Part shown: positions 1 to 10,184 of the stretch, in pieces
Layout of the letters: each line of letters begins with the position of its first letter
Position numbering within the stretch: position 1 is the first letter of the stretch
Assembly (NCBI GenBank): GCA_016706255.1
Contig: JADJJZ010000028.1
Span: forward strand, 1-18,014
Origin: Bacteroidota bacterium
Lineage (GTDB): Bacteria; Bacteroidota; Bacteroidia; Chitinophagales; BACL12
Reading direction: 5' to 3'
Length of the DNA: 18,014 nucleotides
Position numbers and translations under genes: made by a program
Notes under the pieces: generated by a model
Database searches by the model: none
What the model was told of the DNA's origin: nothing
What the model saw: only the letters and a program-made list of their open reading frames with translations

Positions 1-2299
1 TTTTAATTGTTTAACAGCATCATAACTTATTGCCGATTCTGAGCTGTACCAGCTGTCATTTTTACTACTGTGTAAGAATAATAAAGTGAAGCCGGCTGCC
101 TTTATCCTTTTCACTTTCAACTTCTAGAATTTTACCATTGTGTAATTCAAGCAGTTTTTGGAAATACTCAAGCCTAAACCTGTGCCATTAAACTTCCGCG
201 TTGTGTCGCTATATTTTTGCTCGAACGATACAAATATTTTTTCATTCTGTCTTTATCGATACACAATTTGAGTATCAGGAAACAATAAAATGTAAATTCA
301 TCTTATCCCCTGCCGGTTCTGATTTTGCCGTAGTGGTAATTAATCCCTTCTCAGTAAACTTAATCACGTACCAATTAAATTTAAAAGAGTCTGTCCTTGA
401 CCGTGTTGCATCACCTGAACAAAAACATTTTCTTGAGGCATATCTTTTGTAAAAACAACGCACTTTCTTCAGCTTTGAACTTGCATGATGGGTGTTTGCA
501 TTTATTATTAAGCAGTTCGTTTGGAGAAAATGGTTCCTGTTCCAGCTCTAGCACTTTGCCGACCCCAGTTTTTGAGATATCTAGACTAGCCATTCGTAAT
601 TACCAGCCACGGATCTGATGATTGTTTGGGTCGGTTAAATACTCTTTTGGTCTTCATTGGGGTTTCGTCTTGATAATATATCCGTCATCCCTTTTACTAG
701 CATTCATAGGTGTGCAATTTTATAACTTGACTCATATTAGCCAGGAATTGGTGTTTAACTTTTCGCTGGATTCGGCTTTCTTTTTCAGCTTCTATAATTG
801 CATTTTTGTTGTAATAATTGTTGTGTTTTTCGGGTGTAGCGAAGCCTGAAATACAACCTAATATAATCAATAAAAGTATAGCAGCGCCATAAAAAAAATT
901 AATTTCTGTGACAACTCTTTAGTTAATTTAGTTTCCTGATTTTCAAGTGCAATTTTTGCTTCCGTTTTTTGCTTATCAAATCCTTATTGCGCTTGTGTCG
1001 CTAATAGTTTCTCGACATTTTCATTCGTAAAGTAGGGATCACTGACAACCTTTAATTTTAATTGCGTTCAGCGAGGCATTTTTATAATCACCTAATTGAG
1101 CATATGTTTTGCAGGCCCTTCATAACATTCTTTTGTTAACCGGTCGAATGTTGCGTTGCTTAATGCCTTTTCCGCCACCCCTTAATATTGTGGCGCTTCT
1201 TTGTATTTACCTTGTCCAAACAATGCATCCCCTAATCCGACATTTGATTTGGGTATCCAGTCTGTTGATAAATCATTAGCAAGGTTAATAGCTTGCCTGT
1301 ATACATACTCTGCTTCCTTCCATTGATTTTTGATTCATAAACCCATCCCATTTGATTGAGATAATGGGTATGTTTCAATGGCTTTAGTTGTTTTAAACTT
1401 ATAAAATCATAAGCTTTACTGGTAAAGTAAAAGAGCTATCATACTGTCCCATAAACCAATACGCTTCACCTTTATGCATTGTTACTTGTCAGCAACTGAA
1501 TAAGTAGTATTGGTAGCAACAGCAAGCAGAAATACCTTGATTTAAATAAGTTATGGCAGATGCATATTCTTTCGTCGAAATCACGCATCCATCCCAGGTC
1601 ATGAGTAATTCCAGCATCATCTCCTACGGTATCTTGTGCTTCAAAAGCATATTTATTTGCCTTATTATAATAGTCAAGAGCACGAACGTGATCGTAGCGC
1701 TGGAGCGGTATGTCTGTCCAGGATTGAAAGCCACCATGGTGACGTTTGCGGCAATGTCGGCCTTGTTATTCGCACCCGCGGCAATGGTTAGTAAGGTCAT
1801 ACTGCGCAATTGCTTTTGGCCAATAATTTAATCCATATACTCTGTAGGATTGGCCGAGGTATTATAATGCGCTTCAGCAATTCCATGCTCATATTTAATT
1901 TTTGTCGCAAGCTTTAACCCGTCTTTAATTGGCAAGAAACGAAACCAAAGAGAGTCCAAACGTAGCATTAATGAGCGGTAATAAAGTAGTGCGCACGACG
2001 TATCAACCTTGCAGTTTCCCAATAATCGGGCTTTGGAAATGTCATAACTACCTTGGTGCATCTTCTTGACGTAAAATTAACGATAGTTGGTATGCGCTGT
2101 CTATATTATCAATAAAGTTGTTGTAATCACTTTCATGTGATGCAATCTCATAATAAAGATTTGTATTTGCTGTCATTGGTAATTTCGAGTTGATGATATA
2201 AACTATCAAGCAATTTTTGCTTTGTCCAAAACAATTAATAGTTTGAAACAAAATAATGTAACTAATAAATAATTTAATATGCTTGAATTTAAACATCAT
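1..2299 (-). pseudogene. TPR-type hybrid sensor histidine kinase, frame-broken, 3' end outside window
   Basis: Membrane sensor kinase read from 2299 leftward. The start ATGATG at 2294-2299 opens an N-terminal hydrophobic signal segment (MMFKFKHIKLFISYIILF). TPR-like helices follow over about 2200-1000, then a coiled coil (KTEAKIALENQETKLTKEL), a membrane segment near 850-905 (LIFFYGAAILLLIIL once frames are joined), a HisKA region near 590-760 and an ATPase domain near 80-500 that keeps the G2 box GTGLGLSIS. The left edge matches the linker before a receiver domain in the neighbouring kinase, so a receiver probably lies outside. The H-box reads NMSQVIK instead of NMSHEIR, and the DTGIGI box reads DTQIV, so catalysis may be lost or these may be base errors. 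Many frameshifts. Its start overlaps the stop of the upstream kinase gene, implying one operon. Confidence 0.8.
41..745 (-). repeat. Kinase-cassette duplicate, copy A (diverged)
   Basis: Nucleotide-level resemblance to 2718-3440 runs through HisKA, HATPase and the linker to the receiver, with shared words such as gagaataataaa-like starts, ggctgccttta, ccttttcactttcaac, ttaccaattaaatttaaaag and gaaaatggttc. This copy has more substitutions at conserved catalytic motifs than copy B. The resemblance does not extend into the sensor halves, which are TPR here and a propeller in copy B. Confidence 0.75.
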
Positions 2300-5200
2300 T
2301 TTGTTATTAGGTGTTGAATTTTAGTCAGCAATTCATCTCTATATCAAATGGTTTCCAATAAAATCGTTCATACCTGCCTCATAACATAAATCAACTTCTT
2401 CTTTCAGCATTGGCTGTCATGGCAATTATTGGTCAATATTTGCTTTATCACCTTCCAGTTTTCTGATTGCTTTGGTAGCATCAAATCCATTCATTACGGG
2501 CATCTGGATATCCATCAGAATCACATCATATGTGTTGGATTTTAATTTTTCTACAGCAATTAATCCGTTCGCTTTCTAAATGTCTATCCATGCATCCTCA
2601 GCCCAGCATCTTCCAATTCTTCCTGAGCTAGAATTGCATTGTAATGATTATCTTCTACTAAGAGTATGTGCAAGCCTTTAAGTTGCTTTAGAACATCAGT
2701 AAAATCAATAACATCCTGAGTTGCTTCAACTGTTGTTTTTACTTTGTATGAGAATAATAAAATGGAACTGGCTGCCTTTACCTTTTCACTTTCAACCCAT
2801 ATTTTACCATTGGGTCAGTTTTAGAAATCCTCAAGCCTAATCCGATACTTCGCTAACTTTCCGTGTTGTATCGTTACTAAGCTTGTTCGAACGATTCAAA
2901 TATTTTTTCCATCCTGTCTTTCTCGATACCAATTCCGGTGTCAGAAATGATAAAATGCAAATTCAAATTTTCACCAACCTGTTCTGATTTTATGGCCGTA
3001 GTTATCAATCCCTTTTCCGTAAACTTAATGGCATTACCAATTAAATTTAAAAGAATCTGGCGCAACCTTGTAGCATCACCTTGAACAACTAAATTTTCAT
3101 TCGGAAAATCTTTTTGTAAAAACAAACCTTTTTCTTCAGCCTTGAACTGCATAATGGTATATACATTATTTACCAATTCATTTATTGAAAATGGTTCATG
3201 TTCCAGCTCTACTTTACCTGCATCAATTTTTGAAATATCCAAAATGTCGTTGATGATAACAAGTAATGAATCAAGAGGATTGTTTAATACCGGTTAAATA
3301 TTTTTTTGATCATCATTAGGATTACGTCTGATTAAAATATCCGTCATCCTTTTTATCGCATTCATTGGTGTGCAATTTCGTGGCTCATATTTGCCAGGAA
3401 CTGATGTTTTGCTTTTCCCGAAGTTCTGCACGTTTTTGTTGTTCAGCAATTTCTTTTGTGTTCGCAGATCGGCAGTGCATACGGTTTTACCGTTTTTCAA
3501 GAGGTAATTTATTTTTCAATGCCGCAGTATTCCGCCTAAAGCCATAAAAAACCAATAAAATAATAAAGGACAAGCACCCGGAACTGAACCTCATGTTTTC
3601 CACCATGGAGGAATGGTACAATAGTAATTTGTGTTCCTTCTTCATTCCACACACCATTGCTGTTACACGCTTTTACTTTGAAAATATATGTTCCTGGTTC
3701 GAGGTTGGAGTATGTTACAAATCTCCTGTCATTACTATATATCCAGTCCGGATCAATGCCTTGCATCTTGTAAGCATATTGGTTATCCTGGTTGAGAAGT
3801 AAAAGCTCCAGGAGCCACCAAATTCAAAGGTTAGCGTATTCTCGTTGTATATTATTTTTAAATGACCATCACCCGGTGGTAATTCACGATCAAAAATTTT
3901 GATAGATGATATGACAACAGTTGGAGGTGGTGATGCTGCGTTATCAATCTTGGAAGGATCAATAACATTTGTAGCCGTCCACTTCATCAAAAGCAACCTT
4001 CCATCCTTCGGCTTTACAACTTTGCCAGCATTGTTGACTAAACTCATAATTCTGCAAATGCCATCTTTAAAGTAAAATTTTTGCATGAATAATCATCCGG
4101 ATTAAATCGGCATAAACCGAAATTAGTTCCCAGCTACAACATCCCATTATTTGTCGCAAAGTAAGTGTAAAGTACATCGTTGGGTAATCCATTTTCCGTT
4201 GTGAAATGTGTAAAATTATTGGTGGCGACTTTACAGCAACAGTTCGACCACCACCATTGGTGCCGCCAATCCATAAGTTACCATTTTTGTCCCGAACTCC
4301 AAAGCGCGCACATCATTTCCATGAATACTGTGCTCATCACCGGGAGATATTGGAATGAGTGAATCCATTTTTCTTCTCCGGATTTCAAGCAAGCGCAATC
4401 CTTTAATGCCTCCTGCCCGCATATTGCCTTGGGCATCTTCCCAGTGATAGTAAGAAACAATGTTTGAAATGCCGGAATCATTATTCAGATTATATTCAAC
4501 GGGATTTAAAATTTCAATAAAACCGGATTGTCAAATCAATTTCATTTACATTAACGATAAATATTTTTCCTACCCCGGTGGCAATCCACATGGTGTTTTT
4601 ACTATCATAAAACATATCACGGGCCCTCTTTCTCTCCAGCTTTTATCGAAAGATATACCTTATTGTTTTTGGATGCTCTATACTTATCCATCCACCCCAG
4701 GTTCCTGACCAGAGTATTTCGGATTCATCCTTGTTAGCTGAGACATTTGATGGTTCTTGTCTGAGCAGTCTCTGTAACTTCACTGAATTCTTTTTGTTGC
4801 ATCGCAATTATAAAAGCCATTAAATGCACCTACCAGATATCACAATTCTGTTTCAAGGAATGACCGAACGTTTATAACATCGTTAGTAAAAACGATCTTC
4901 TTTTTATTCTCATCAGGACTTAATGATCCATAGCATGCCTACAGGTTCCATTTTAGCCTGACCTTCAGCTTGCATCCAATCCAAGCCATTCCTTCATCAT
5001 CAGGTATTATTGTTATAATATTGTTTAGTAGAATACTTCCCTCACATTCCGGGCTCATAAAATAAACTGCTCAAACTGGTCGCTCAGGATTTGGTGGTGA
5101 AATAACCCATACCAGTTAGAATATATCAAAAGCACACCATGTTTATCTTCGACTTTGCCATCAATATTTAAAAATTTTATTTCATGTTAGAATTTTTGTT

Positions 5201-6104
5201 GAGTTGAATAATTATTTCCTCCCCGTTTCAATATTTAATTTATATAGTTTTCCATCTGTTGTAAAAGCAAAATAGTATTTTAGTGCCTGCAGTAAGGATA
5301 TTAAATTCAACATTTTGCTTCACCAGAACCATTTGGTGGAGGTCCAAACCAGGAATGAACCTGTCAGTGTTTTTATCATGTATTTTTAAAGATGTTTTGT
5401 ACTGATGGCAATAAAATTTTTCTCTAGCGCACTATATACAACAGAAAAAACGGTGGTGTCAGATTTGCCAAAGCGATCATACAAATTTATTTTAGTGAAC
5501 CTTTTGTCATTGGATTTAAAAATATACACATTGCAAATATTCACCATAATGTTGGCAGAAGAGTCGCTTGCGGCACTTGATGTACCATATTCCCAACGCT
5601 CAGGTAGTGGAAAGGAGGAATTAAACTCAACATTACTTAGCGTGTTAGATTTTCATCTGTAAAAAGTAGGGTGCGTTGTTATCATTCTTCAAACTATAAC
5701 AATAGTTTTTAAGAGGCCTCTATGAATCTTATACGGAAAGGGAGGCTGGATAATACGATTTTTGGGGATCATAAAGGCGAACTTCTTCCAGGTTTCGATA
5801 TAAATATGGCTAAATCAGACATTAAAGACGCATTTGACATGGGATAGTCCAAAGTTCTATTAGAATCGTCGGGATTGTGCCGAAATAATTTCAGGAATTA
5901 TACCCATCAGGCAACACCCCCAATACCCGGTTCCACCATAAATCCACAGGTAACCTGTTTGTGTCCTTAAACACTTGCCCCATACCCCTCGTTGTAGGGA
6001 GTCCATGCGGTTCGGTGTATTTTGTAAGCATTAATATTGCTGCTGCGTAACTTTCAATTACTGCTAACAAGTAAAATGAAGACTATATGTAAGATGTGCT
6101 TCAT
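2296..6104 (-). pseudogene. Reg_prop / Y_Y_Y hybrid two-component sensor kinase with receiver, frame-broken
   Basis: Hybrid two-component protein of about 1270 residues, the usual size for propeller hybrids without an AraC domain. The signal peptide MKHILHIVFILLVSS starts at 6104. Two-component-propeller repeats span about 6010-4200 (for example VRALEF...NGNLWIGGTNGGG around 4250-4320). A Y_Y_Y domain lies at about 3880-3620 (DPDWIYSNDRRFVTYSNLEP), a membrane segment at 3585-3530, HisKA at 3420-3230 with His codon 3380-3382 in NMSHEI, and a HATPase at 3140-2800 (LLNLIGNAIKFTEKG, DTGIGIEKD, GLGLRISK). The receiver runs from about 2670 to 2305 with LLVEDN, ILMDIQMPVMNGFDA (phosphoacceptor Asp codon 2510-2512), AMTAN and PFD. 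It should sense a periplasmic ligand and phosphorylate its own receiver; no DNA-binding output domain is present. Numerous frameshifts, yet all core motifs survive in one frame or another. Confidence 0.85.
2718..3440 (-). repeat. Kinase-cassette duplicate, copy B
   Basis: Partner of the diverged copy at 41-745, in the same orientation about 2.7 kb away. It encodes HisKA plus HATPase of the propeller hybrid kinase. The catalytic boxes are clean here, and a 120-codon uninterrupted stretch (2877-3242) covers the N-box and DTGIGI box. The arrangement fits tandem duplication of a kinase module with replacement of the sensor half. Confidence 0.75.
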
Positions 6105-6543
6105 AAAATACTTGAATTAAGAATACATATTAATTGCTACTTTTTTTTAACATTATTCGTAATGATTAAGATTGCATTTATTATTAACTGCCCAACATAA
6201 AATTTTGAAAGGTGAAAATGATTATATAATTTAAATGTTTTCTATCTGGAAATCCACCGGCATGCACTCATCTTAAAGCCCCAAACACCACTTGCGCAGC
6301 TTTACTGAACAATTGATATAACAAATTTATGGGATAAATGCAAATACTTGCTTGGTTGGGTTATCTATTAGTTTATTACGATTATCAGGCAGTGGCCCAA
6401 GTTCGAAGTCTGAAGCCCGCAGTAATTACTGGTATTCAACTCCTGGTGCGACTGAGTTGGTACATACTATCAGGCGTTGAGCAGCGGTGATTAAGCAAAA
6501 ACTTAGAAAAATCTACTTATCTTCGGCGGCAAATTAGTCGCCA
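6105..6543. other. Divergent intergenic region between hybrid kinase and LytTR regulator
   Basis: About 440 bp without a gene I can name. The left half is very AT-rich and should carry the promoter of the leftward kinase operon. The right half contains an uninterrupted 50-codon plus-strand frame (ATG 6338-6340, stop 6488-6490) beginning MQILAWLGYLLVYY. The N-terminus is hydrophobic, but no family is recognisable and it lies within chance length for a region of this composition. I do not call it a gene. Confidence 0.5.
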
Positions 6544-7269
6544 TTGCAACCACTTAAATCGCTCATTGTTGAAGATAATAAACCAATGGCAACCTGTTGG
6601 TTGAGTTTACTTGAGAAGATAGAAAAGAGATTGAAGTTATCGGGTTTAGCAAAAACAGGCAAAGAGGCAATCAGCACAGTTGAAACACTGCGGCCCAATG
6701 TGGTTTTTGGATGTTGAATTTACCGGATATGACGGTTTGAATTGCTGCAACAACTAACAAACGATGATTTTTTCGAGCAGTATTTACAACGACGCACTAG
6801 TCACTTTATGCCGCCAAGCATTTCGTTTTAATACACTGGACTATCTCATAAACCCGATAAAGAAAATGAGCTCCAGCTGAAAGTATCAAACGATTTATGT
6901 CAGCTAATAATGCTAATCCATTATTTGAGAGCAACTTTCAATAATCTTGAATCAAAGATATCGAAAATCGAAACTTGTTTTAATGACTTCAGAGTGGAGA
7001 CATACGATTGCCCTTCCAAACAGATTACCCATATTGAAGCGACCATGCTATGTGGCATCTGTTCAAGCAATAACAGTAAGGGGTTATCTTCAAAAAATTT
7101 AGCTACCTTGAGAGATATTCTTACAGATGAAGCTTTTTCAGAAGTCACCGCTCGTTTCTGGTCAATAGAGTCCATGTTGAAGGCTTTGGTGCACCTTTCG
7201 TTTTAACAAAAGCGGAATAAAATTCCATTTCTGACCTTAGTGAATCTGAAAATTGGTTTAAAGGGATAA
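6544..7269 (+). pseudogene. LytTR-family response regulator, frame-broken
   Basis: Two-domain transcription regulator of about 240 residues, normal for the family. The receiver starts with LKSLIVEDNK, has VVFLDVEFTGYDGFELL across a frame change (phosphoacceptor Asp in LDV) and ends with LDYLINPI, which stands for the usual LDYLxKP. The LytTR DNA-binding domain shows ITHIEA near 7030, LSSKNLATLRDILTDEAF, the RVHRSFLVN-like stretch EVTARFWSIE, then FVLTK and ISDL after another frame change past 7206. A TTG at 6544 is the first usable start; a true ATG may be obscured by an error. It is the only plus-strand protein gene and is divergent from the hybrid kinases. LytTR regulators usually pair with LytS/PF06580-type kinases, and none is visible here, so the partner is unknown. 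Confidence 0.75.
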
Positions 7270-7292
7270 ATTATTTTAAAGTGTTAATCGGA

Positions 7293-8390
7293 CTAAATTT
7301 CAAACTTTTCAAAAGCTGATTTCCATTAGATTTATATGCATACTGTTTCAGAAAGTGTCTTTGACCATAAATTACCTTGCATCGGGGTCATATACATGGA
7401 AACTACATTTACTGGAAAACTTGGTCGTCATTTTACTGGATAATTAATAATATTTTCTCCATCATATTTATAAATTCCTTTATCAAAAGATGTTAGACTT
7501 GATATTTTTATTATTGTCGCTTCCACAATATGGGAGTAATAAATATAAACTTCCATCAAAAATTGTGCATTTCCGATACCGGTTTTTCTGATACTTTGCA
7601 ATCCCACATCTGCTTTTGAGTTTGCTCGTAATCAAATCGATATTGTGCCAGGAATGTTACAAAACCAAAATCTCCGGCTTTGTCTTCCATAGAATTAGAC
7701 CTTATACCAAAACTTACCTGCAGGAACAATCGTTTAAATCTTTCTTCATCCATTTAATTGTTTCCAGTAAAACGACATACCCCAAAAACTGAAGTCCCAA
7801 AGCCATTGCCTTGTCTGATTATTTTACTCAATGATAGCAATTTCATGGTTTAAAAGCAGGTTTATGCCACCGTTCAGCGAGATCATCATGTAGAAAATGT
7901 TTAGAAATACAAATCACTTCAATTTTTTCCATCGAATCTATAAGGTCCATTTTCATTCTTTTTTAAGATATTGGGCCACCCCCCCATTTCTTCCAATTCC
8001 AGTCGTTGCTTTTAATTGCCTGGGCGTTGTGTTGTTGCCCGTCAAACTTGTTGGCCACCTCCAAGTATTATAATGTAAATATTGTAAGTTTATCTTCCTG
8101 AATTTTGTCTGGTCGTATCATTAGCAGTCCATCTGCTGTATTATGATTTCCAATTTTTTCCCATCGCGCCGGGGCCTGCTTCCCATTGCTGCTAAACCAT
8201 GTTATTTTTGAGATCACGGAAAGCATACCACATAACTGTTTCATCGGTTGGGTGATAATAAGTTTGCCAATCAAAGTTGGTTCAAATTTTAAAAAATATC
8301 TTTTCAACCTCCACTGTTTTCAGATTGACTGCTAGAGATACAAAATAAAATTAACATGTTTTGAAAATGAAATATCGATTATTTTTTCAT
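7293..8390 (-). pseudogene. Secreted propeller (Reg_prop-like) protein, frame-broken
   Basis: Reading leftward from ATG at 8388-8390 (MKK, then after a frame change ILFCISSSQSENSG, a lipoprotein-like signal end). The protein consists of repeating propeller words: MWYAFRDLKNNMWFSSNG, LLNDTTRQIQEDK, VNKFDG, GPYRFDGKN, NVWFGTSVFGVCRF-like, SIMEDKAGDFWFC, GIYKYDGENIINY and a terminal YKSNGK...FEKFEI. Alternating RFDGK and EDKxGNxWF words are typical of two-component regulator propellers, and here no kinase follows, giving about 365 residues. The end is uncertain: stop 7293-7295 fits a family-like tail, and stop 7271-7273 is the alternative. It may be a free periplasmic sensor or binding partner; the function is inferred only. 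Convergent with the LytTR gene. Confidence 0.6.
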
Positions 8391-8464
8391 AGTGAGTGGT
8401 TAAATATTAAGTTGATGGATAATGGTTGGTAATAAATGGACCTGGGAAATTCAGTATTTATCAT

Positions 8465-9748
8465 TAATTGGTAATTATTTGTTCTCAAGCGCTCACGAAT
8501 GTATTTTATTCGTTCACCAGAAGAATTTCAATTCAGTTACTAATTTATTCCGACTACTAACAGCCTCAATCACCTCTTGAAAATAATATTTGCTTTTTAA
8601 TGCCAAATGTTTTGGCAAACTCAAGCAGGTCATTTTTTGAAAAATTCTCAGCCCTACCATTTACGGAAGATTGATGCGCTTGTCCATGTTCCACCGGGAT
8701 TGTATTGCCGAAAAACATATATCATAGGCTGGAGCTACTTGCCAAATTCAATCGGGCGACATCGAAAGAAAAATTCTTTACATGATCATCATGATTTCTC
8801 GCAATTACATTTAAATAACATTCACCGATATTGCTGTTCGAATTGATTATAAGGTAATTGACCGTAGCACCTTTCGATATTCGGAATAAAGTCTCTTATG
8901 TTCCGGCGCCAAGGAGTTTAAGTAGTTAATTCCGGTTAATGAGCCAAATGTTTGCATATGTAATTTTTCACCATTATGGCGCTCCTGTAAAGTCGTTTTG
9001 TAAGAAAGTGAAACCTGTTGTTTTCTTCATACAACATACTTTCAGACATTCCTCTTAAGCTTCCTTACCAATTTGAAGCAATGGATTAAATTTGCCATAC
9101 CTTCGCTCTACCCTAAGACTCATGTTCATTTGCACCATCAATTTTTAATAGACAATAAGTATAACCCACCGGTTGAATAATGTCACGGGTCTTATTTCTT
9201 TTATTTATTATTTTGGTTAAATTTTATAGCCACTAAAGCTTTTGCCCTTACCACCTACCGATGTACTATTCTTAAAATATTAGAAAGGTTTTCTTTATCT
9301 AAATCACTATAAATAGTTGCCTGTTTATTTTTCCAATACTTTTTAGCCACGGCTAACAACTCACCTACATCAACTTTATAATTATGGTTTGACTTATGAT
9401 TAATAGGCGCAAACTCCAGGGCACCCATACCTCTTATACCAACATATGTTAATCGGTCAACCGGATTTATGTCATCAATCGATAAATCATGTTGCGTTAA
9501 CCAAGCCTTCATCATTACATTACCAAAATCGTCAGGTAGTGAGTCAGAAAGTAAATAGGGTAAATTATGAAAATTGATATGGGTCTCTATTTGTTTCAAA
9601 AACACCTAGCTTCTGTTGGCATTACAATCGGAGAAGGTTCCAACTTTCCAATTATTTGCGAATTATATTGAAAAATGGAACATCCTTTGTCATCATTCCA
9701 ATCAACAGTTCCTATGGATTGACCGTAAAAAAATACTTCTACTATCAT
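8465..9748 (-). pseudogene. hipA: HipA-type toxin kinase, frame-broken
   Basis: Serine/threonine-kinase toxin of type II hipBA modules; characterised HipA inactivates glutamyl-tRNA synthetase, though targets vary between homologues. From ATG 9746-9748 the N-subdomain reads MIVEVFFYGQSIGTVDW, then SDSLPDDFGNVMMKAWL and VDRLTYVGIRGMGALEF (uninterrupted frame 9255-9605). The kinase core follows in shifted frames: HMQTFGSLTGINYLNSL, NVIARNHDDHVKNFSF with the catalytic DDHxKN, PAYDICF, then TSAHQSSVNGR-like and IKYIRERLRTNNYQL at the end. The reconstructed length of about 428 residues is full-size. At least six frame changes. It begins 7 bp after the antitoxin stop, a standard operon layout. The C-terminal stop is approximate. 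Confidence 0.85.
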
Positions 9749-9755
9749 GCCTATT

Positions 9756-10064
9756 TTATTTTTTAGATGCTCTGGTTCGCTCCGATTTTAATTTAGCCTT
9801 TTCAAATTTCAATTTTAATTCGAATTTTCGCCAACCCTAAATACAGATTCAAAATCTTTATTCGATTAAGACGAATCAATATTCGAATCAAGCTTTCAAC
9901 GGTTGTTGACTTGCCTTGTTCAATTTGACTAATTGTTGTTACACTAAGTCCAACTTCTTCACACAATTCTTGCTGTGTCAGATTATGCTGAACTCTAATT
10001 TTTTAAGTCGTTTACCGATTTCGGTTAATATCTCCTTTTCTGTTAAAAACAACCAGTTTTCCAT
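9756..10064 (-). CDS. hipB: HipB-type HTH antitoxin
   Basis: XRE-family DNA-binding antitoxin that neutralises the kinase and represses its own promoter. Start ATG 10062-10064 gives MENWLFLTEKEILTEIGKRL. After a one-base frame change in the A-run near 10000 comes the helix-turn-helix NLTQQELCEEVGLSVTTISQ followed by IEQGKSTTVESLIRILIRL. A second frame change leads to the basic tail KAKLKSERTRASKK and stop at 9756-9758. A basic tail after the HTH is typical of HipB-like antitoxins, and about 100 residues is normal. It is directly upstream of hipA, with the AT-rich operator region immediately before its start. Confidence 0.8.
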
Positions 10065-10116
10065 TATTATTGGCTTTAATATTATAATAGTATTAGTTAG
10101 TTTAGCTTTTCGTTAC

Positions 10117-10147
10117 TAACTATAAGTATTACATAAGTTATAACAAA
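10117..10147 (-). promoter_or_regulatory. Candidate hipBA promoter
   Basis: On the minus strand TTTG (plus 10144-10147) is followed after 19 bases by TATAGTTA (plus 10117-10124), resembling the Bacteroidota TTTG / TAnnTTTG pattern though the -7 box matches only partly. It lies about 50 bp upstream of the hipB start and inside a cluster of inverted repeats that an HTH repressor could occupy. Confidence 0.4.
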
Positions 10148-10164
10148 GATATAGAATATATTTA

Positions 10165-10184
10165 ACTATTAGTGTACTTATAGT
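10165..10184. promoter_or_regulatory. Near-perfect 20-bp palindrome, candidate HipB operator
   Basis: ACTATTAGTGTACTTATAGT is a dyad with a single mismatched pair. One of its arms recurs in opposite orientation at 10119-10128 (ACTATAAGTA versus TACTTATAGT at 10175-10184), flanking the candidate promoter. Two operators around a promoter would suit cooperative repression by a HipB dimer; this is inferred from position and symmetry. Confidence 0.45.

Noticed and set aside
201..849. Plus-strand open frames at 201-452, 397-618 and 622-849
   Set aside because: They are antisense to the kinase cassette, whose motifs read clearly on the minus strand.
4180..5662. Plus-strand open frames at 4180-4362, 4460-4708 and 5405-5662
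   Set aside because: They overlap the propeller part of the minus-strand hybrid kinase and have no recognisable domains.
6338..6490. 50-codon plus-strand frame with hydrophobic start upstream of the LytTR gene
   Set aside because: It is open and has an ATG, but shows no family resemblance, and such length is expected by chance; noted only within the intergenic entry.
8607..8846. Plus-strand open frame of 79 codons
   Set aside because: Antisense to the HipA catalytic core, which is clearly readable on the minus strand.
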